Positions 61,841 through 64,000 of a stretch of DNA of 64,000 nt are shown here, in pieces. The stretch is taken from positions 1-64,000 of the forward strand of contig DYJE01000007.1 of assembly GCA_020723285.1 (NCBI GenBank). The letters are read 5' to 3'. The notes under the pieces were generated by a model. That model made no database searches. It worked only from the letters and a program-made list of their open reading frames with translations, and was not told the DNA's origin. The stretch comes from Desulforapulum autotrophicum. Its GTDB lineage: Bacteria > Desulfobacterota > Desulfobacteria > Desulfobacterales > Desulfolunaceae. The translations under genes were made by a program, and so were the position numbers. How positions within the stretch are numbered: position 1 is the stretch's first letter; every line of letters begins with the position of its first letter.

Positions 61841-62415
61841 GACATCGCTCCTGTCTTTCCCGCAGCTTTCCGTTCAAGGCCCTTGAGCCTGGAAAGGCCG
61901 TAATCGTAACCTTTGCCGAACGCGTCGAGGTTCATCTTCTCCGTTCCCTTTGGCACGGATTCCGTCACGGTGGTTTTTGCCGCATCGAGGGTCACCACTT
62001 CCGTGACCGAGGTGATGAACCCGATCATGATGATGTTGGCCATCATCTTCCGGCCCAGTTCCTCGGCGAGGCGTGTGGCGGGTACGGCGTATTTTTCTTT
62101 GATCGAATCGTCAGGCTGGACAAGATCCCGGTCGTACAGAAGCATGCCGCCGTCCTTGAGCTGGCCGATGTATTTTTCGTAACCCGACTGGGACATGGCC
62201 ACAAGGACATCGGCGCTGCGAATATACGGGTAGTGGATCATGGTGTCCGAGATGATCACCTGGGCGCTGCACGCTCCGCCCCGGGATTCCGGGCCGTAGG
62301 ACTGGACCAGGGTGCTTTCCCTGCCGTCACCGATGGCGGCGGCGTTGCCCAGGACTTTTCCGGCCAGGACGATGCCCTGTCCTCCGAAACCGGTGATGAT
62401 GACTTCTTTTTTCAT
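61837..62415 (-). CDS. korC: 2-oxoacid:ferredoxin oxidoreductase gamma subunit (KorC-like)
   Basis: A 192-residue gamma subunit: ITGFGGQGIVLAGKVLG at the start, SYGPESRGGACSAQVIIS and YPYIRSADVLVAMSQSGY are typical. With KorA and KorB it oxidises a 2-oxoacid to its acyl-CoA and reduces ferredoxin. Start supported by AAAGGAT. It overlaps the next gene and is separated from korB by two unrelated small genes and a repeat. Confidence 0.9.
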   Translation of the reverse strand: MKKEVIITGFGGQGIVLAGKVLGNAAAIGDGRESTLVQSYGPESRGGACSAQVIISDTMIHYPYIRSADVLVAMSQSGYEKYIGQLKDGGMLLYDRDLVQPDDSIKEKYAVPATRLAEELGRKMMANIIMIGFITSVTEVVTLDAAKTTVTESVPKGTEKMNLDAFGKGYDYGLSRLKGLERKAAGKTGAMS

Positions 62416-62475
62416 ACGTCGAATCCTTTAATCATCCTGTTTGGATCAGGAGAAGAAGGCATTTATAAGTTATGA

Positions 62476-62600
62476 ACTATGAACATCGAACATCGAACAT
62501 CCAATGGTGAATGGGTTGCAGGTTCGAGAGCGGTGAAGTTCCCGACGGCGTTGCCATTCGATGTTCGATGTTGGGTGTTCAATGTTCGATGTTCGTTTTT
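62476..62600. repeat. Inverted GATGTT-type repeat pair
   Basis: GAACATCGAACATCGAACAT at the left and TTCGATGTTCGATGTTGGGT at the right face each other over a 55-nt spacer and could form a long imperfect stem. The right arm runs into the last codons of the DUF2442 gene. No MITE copy is inserted here. Confidence 0.6.
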
Positions 62601-62839
62601 TTATCATTTCCGACAATCTGCCATCGGGCTTCAATGGTGTCCGCCGATAAGTCGGCTCCACAATCCCATTCAACGAAGTATCCACCATTGTGAATCTTTA
62701 TGAATTCACCATGGTCTTTGAGCGGTTCAAACGCTTCATACTCCAGAAATGGGCTGACATCAAACTGTCCGATCCGTCCATCGTCCGAAACGATGGACAA
62801 TATCCAATTTTCTGTCGGAATGATCTTTGTTATTCTCAT
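62579..62839 (-). CDS. DUF2442-like protein
   Basis: An 86-residue protein of the DUF2442 type (NWILSIVSDDGRIGQFDVSP, GYFVEWDCGADLSADTI). Its start overlaps the DUF4160 stop by 4 bp. DUF4160-DUF2442 pairs are common and have been suggested to be toxin-antitoxin-like; the function is unproven. The end, KKTNIEH, is encoded by the short-repeat array, so the C-terminus was probably changed by the repeat. Confidence 0.8.
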   Translation of the reverse strand: MRITKIIPTENWILSIVSDDGRIGQFDVSPFLEYEAFEPLKDHGEFIKIHNGGYFVEWDCGADLSADTIEARWQIVGNDKKTNIEH

Positions 62840-63108
62840 TGGTCTAATCCCCTGATTGGGAAAGGTTTTTTTCCGTCAACAGCCAGATTCCAATCCGCCA
62901 TCAAATCTTCCTGATGAATTTCAATCCAGGCCACAACCAGTTTATGCTTATTGTTCGGAAGCTCACCAGCAAGGAGTGAACCTTCAGGGATTGAATACAC
63001 AGCAACAGATCCTTGATAATCAGCATGTATATGGGGTGTGTGGTGTTTATCAATATCACGATAGAACATTCTGATTAAAATTCCATAAAACATTGAGATC
63101 GTTGGCAT
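62836..63108 (-). CDS. DUF4160-like protein
   Basis: A 90-residue protein with the DUF4160 pattern: ISMFYGILIRMFYRDIDKHH near the start, HTPHIHADYQG and HKLVVAWIEIHQEDLMADW. Paired with the DUF2442 gene behind it. The pair lies inside a kor operon, 21 nt after korB, which suggests insertion of a mobile cassette. Confidence 0.8.
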   Translation of the reverse strand: MPTISMFYGILIRMFYRDIDKHHTPHIHADYQGSVAVYSIPEGSLLAGELPNNKHKLVVAWIEIHQEDLMADWNLAVDGKKPFPIRGLDQ

Positions 63109-63129
63109 TCAGGCTCCATTTTAAAAATG

Positions 63130-63969
63130 TCAATCCAAACCGTTGATCATTTTATACTTCTCATAGAACGTCGGTTTGTCCCGGTTCACGAAAGTCCCGA
63201 GGACGATGCCGTTCTGGAAATCCAGGTCCACCGAGGCCGGGTCCGCGCCGTTTTTGATGATGCTTTTCTCCTGGTAGAGCTTCAGGGAATCCAGGGATTT
63301 CTCCTTGTTCCGCCTGCCGTAGTTGATGGGGCAGGGGGCCAGAACTTCGATGAACGAAAACCCTTTCCGTGAAAGGGCTTCGGAAATGGATTCGGTGAGG
63401 TCCCGGGTGTGGAGAATGGTCCATCTCGCCACATAGGTCGCACCTGCGGCATAGGCCAGAAGGGGCAGGTTGAACGGATCTTCCGGATTGCCCGATATGG
63501 ACGTGGTTGTTTTGGCCTTGTGGGGCGTGGTGGCCGCGGCCTGTCCGCCGGTCATGCCGTAGTTCAGGTTGTTCACGCAGATCACGGTCAAGTCCATGTT
63601 CCGCCGGGCCGCATGGATGAAGTGGTTGCCGCCGATGGCGAACAGGTCGCCGTCGCCGCTGAACACGATGACGTTCATGTCCGGTTTGGCCAGTTTAAGA
63701 CCCGTGGCAAAGGGAATGGCCCTGCCGTGTGTGGTGTGGAACGAGTCGAGTTTGATGTAGCCCGCCGCGCGGCCTGAGCACCCGATGCCGGAAACCATGG
63801 ACACGTTGTTCAGGTTTTCGCAGCTCCGTTTGATGGCGGAGAGGCAGGCGGAAAAAGCCGTTCCGATGCCGCAGCCGGGACACCAGATATGGGGAATGCG
63901 GTCCGTCCGGATCAGGTCGTCCAGGGGATGGGCGGGTGTGATGTCCGTCTGTTTCTTTTTGCCTGTCAT
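63130..63969 (-). CDS. korB: 2-oxoacid:ferredoxin oxidoreductase beta subunit (KorB-like)
   Basis: A 279-residue TPP-binding beta subunit. IWCPGCGIGTAFSACLSAI near the start and the TPP-Mg motif GDGDLFAIGGNHFIHAARRN followed by NNLNYGMTGGQ are typical. The substrate (2-oxoglutarate, pyruvate or aromatic 2-oxoacid) cannot be told. AGGGGG lies within the end of the upstream gene, 4 nt away, so the two are translationally coupled. Confidence 0.93.
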   Translation of the reverse strand: MTGKKKQTDITPAHPLDDLIRTDRIPHIWCPGCGIGTAFSACLSAIKRSCENLNNVSMVSGIGCSGRAAGYIKLDSFHTTHGRAIPFATGLKLAKPDMNVIVFSGDGDLFAIGGNHFIHAARRNMDLTVICVNNLNYGMTGGQAAATTPHKAKTTTSISGNPEDPFNLPLLAYAAGATYVARWTILHTRDLTESISEALSRKGFSFIEVLAPCPINYGRRNKEKSLDSLKLYQEKSIIKNGADPASVDLDFQNGIVLGTFVNRDKPTFYEKYKMINGLD

Positions 63970-63973
63970 GATG

Positions 63974-64000
63974 TCAAACCCCCTTGCCCGAAATGTCTTT
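63974..64000 (-). CDS. Partial: C-terminal end of the preceding subunit gene, probably korA
   Basis: Only the last eight codons and a TGA are visible, reading KDISGKGV. The place, 4 nt before korB, is where the alpha subunit gene usually lies. Identity is inferred from position alone. Confidence 0.5.
   Translation of the reverse strand, partial: KDISGKGV

Noticed and set aside
1-64000. tRNA-Sec (selC), other tRNAs or rRNA genes
   Set aside because: I looked for the conserved T-loop and anticodon-arm patterns by eye and found none; a tRNAscan run would be needed to be certain.

Overview
The window looks like a chromosome segment of an anaerobic, Gram-negative delta-proteobacterial sulfate reducer or close relative (Desulfobacterota, Desulfobacteraceae-like). 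This is inferred from gene content, not from a database search. The main pointers are a selenocysteine translation factor (SelB) together with a selenocysteine-containing HdrA, a 2-oxoacid:ferredoxin oxidoreductase joined to heterodisulfide-reductase-type proteins, a biotin operon carrying its own fatty-acid-synthesis genes, LPS and outer-membrane genes, and abundant c-di-GMP-type riboswitches.

Layout. 1-500: a 150-bp MITE-like repeat set in GATGTT-type short repeats. 507-6310: a small membrane protein with selB, a DUF2333 protein and an orphan CheA. 6.6-24.4 kb: the most unusual region. It holds seven secreted proteins of one FilA-like family (mature N-terminus of the form LxDxxLsxhTaqxGhT), a C39-peptidase protein and a coiled-coil beta-barrel protein resembling FapD and FapF of the Pseudomonas functional-amyloid exporter, a FadL/OmpP1-like porin, a secreted beta-propeller, a TetR regulator and two PMT/TMTC-like glycosyltransferases with TPRs. 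Four tandem GEMM-I (c-di-GMP-I) aptamers precede one FilA-like gene and a fifth aptamer precedes another. A palindrome TAAACAWTGTTTA overlaps predicted promoters of several family genes and is the likely TetR operator.

24.4-35.8 kb: a TPR protein, a helical-repeat exported protein, an SCP2 protein, then an operon of three tandem 7TM-PP2C phosphatases followed by SiaB and SiaC. In Pseudomonas SiaABC tunes a diguanylate cyclase, so this operon could feed the c-di-GMP read by the riboswitches. That link is inference. 35.9-41.9 kb: an overlapping biotin operon (bioB, FabZ-like, SDR, ACP, nitroreductase, KAS, hotdog, bioF) behind a clear BirA-type operator. 41.9-53.5 kb: an exported TPR protein, a hyaluronan/chitin-synthase-like GT2, a TIGR00725-like protein, methionine aminopeptidase, KdsD, a PxxKW cysteine-rich protein, an aminotransferase, a broken AlbA/RecG-like gene, a GDPD lipoprotein and a VapBC-like pair.

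53.9-64.0 kb, all minus strand: an energy-metabolism cluster reading korA(end)-korB-(DUF4160-DUF2442)-korC-HdrA/GltD fusion-MvhD/HdrC/HdrB fusion-HdrA/MvhD selenoprotein. It is interrupted by mobile and palindromic repeats. It suggests a 2-oxoacid oxidation module exchanging electrons with an Hdr-type flavin complex. The HdrA reading frame contains an in-frame UGA followed by a SECIS-like hairpin.
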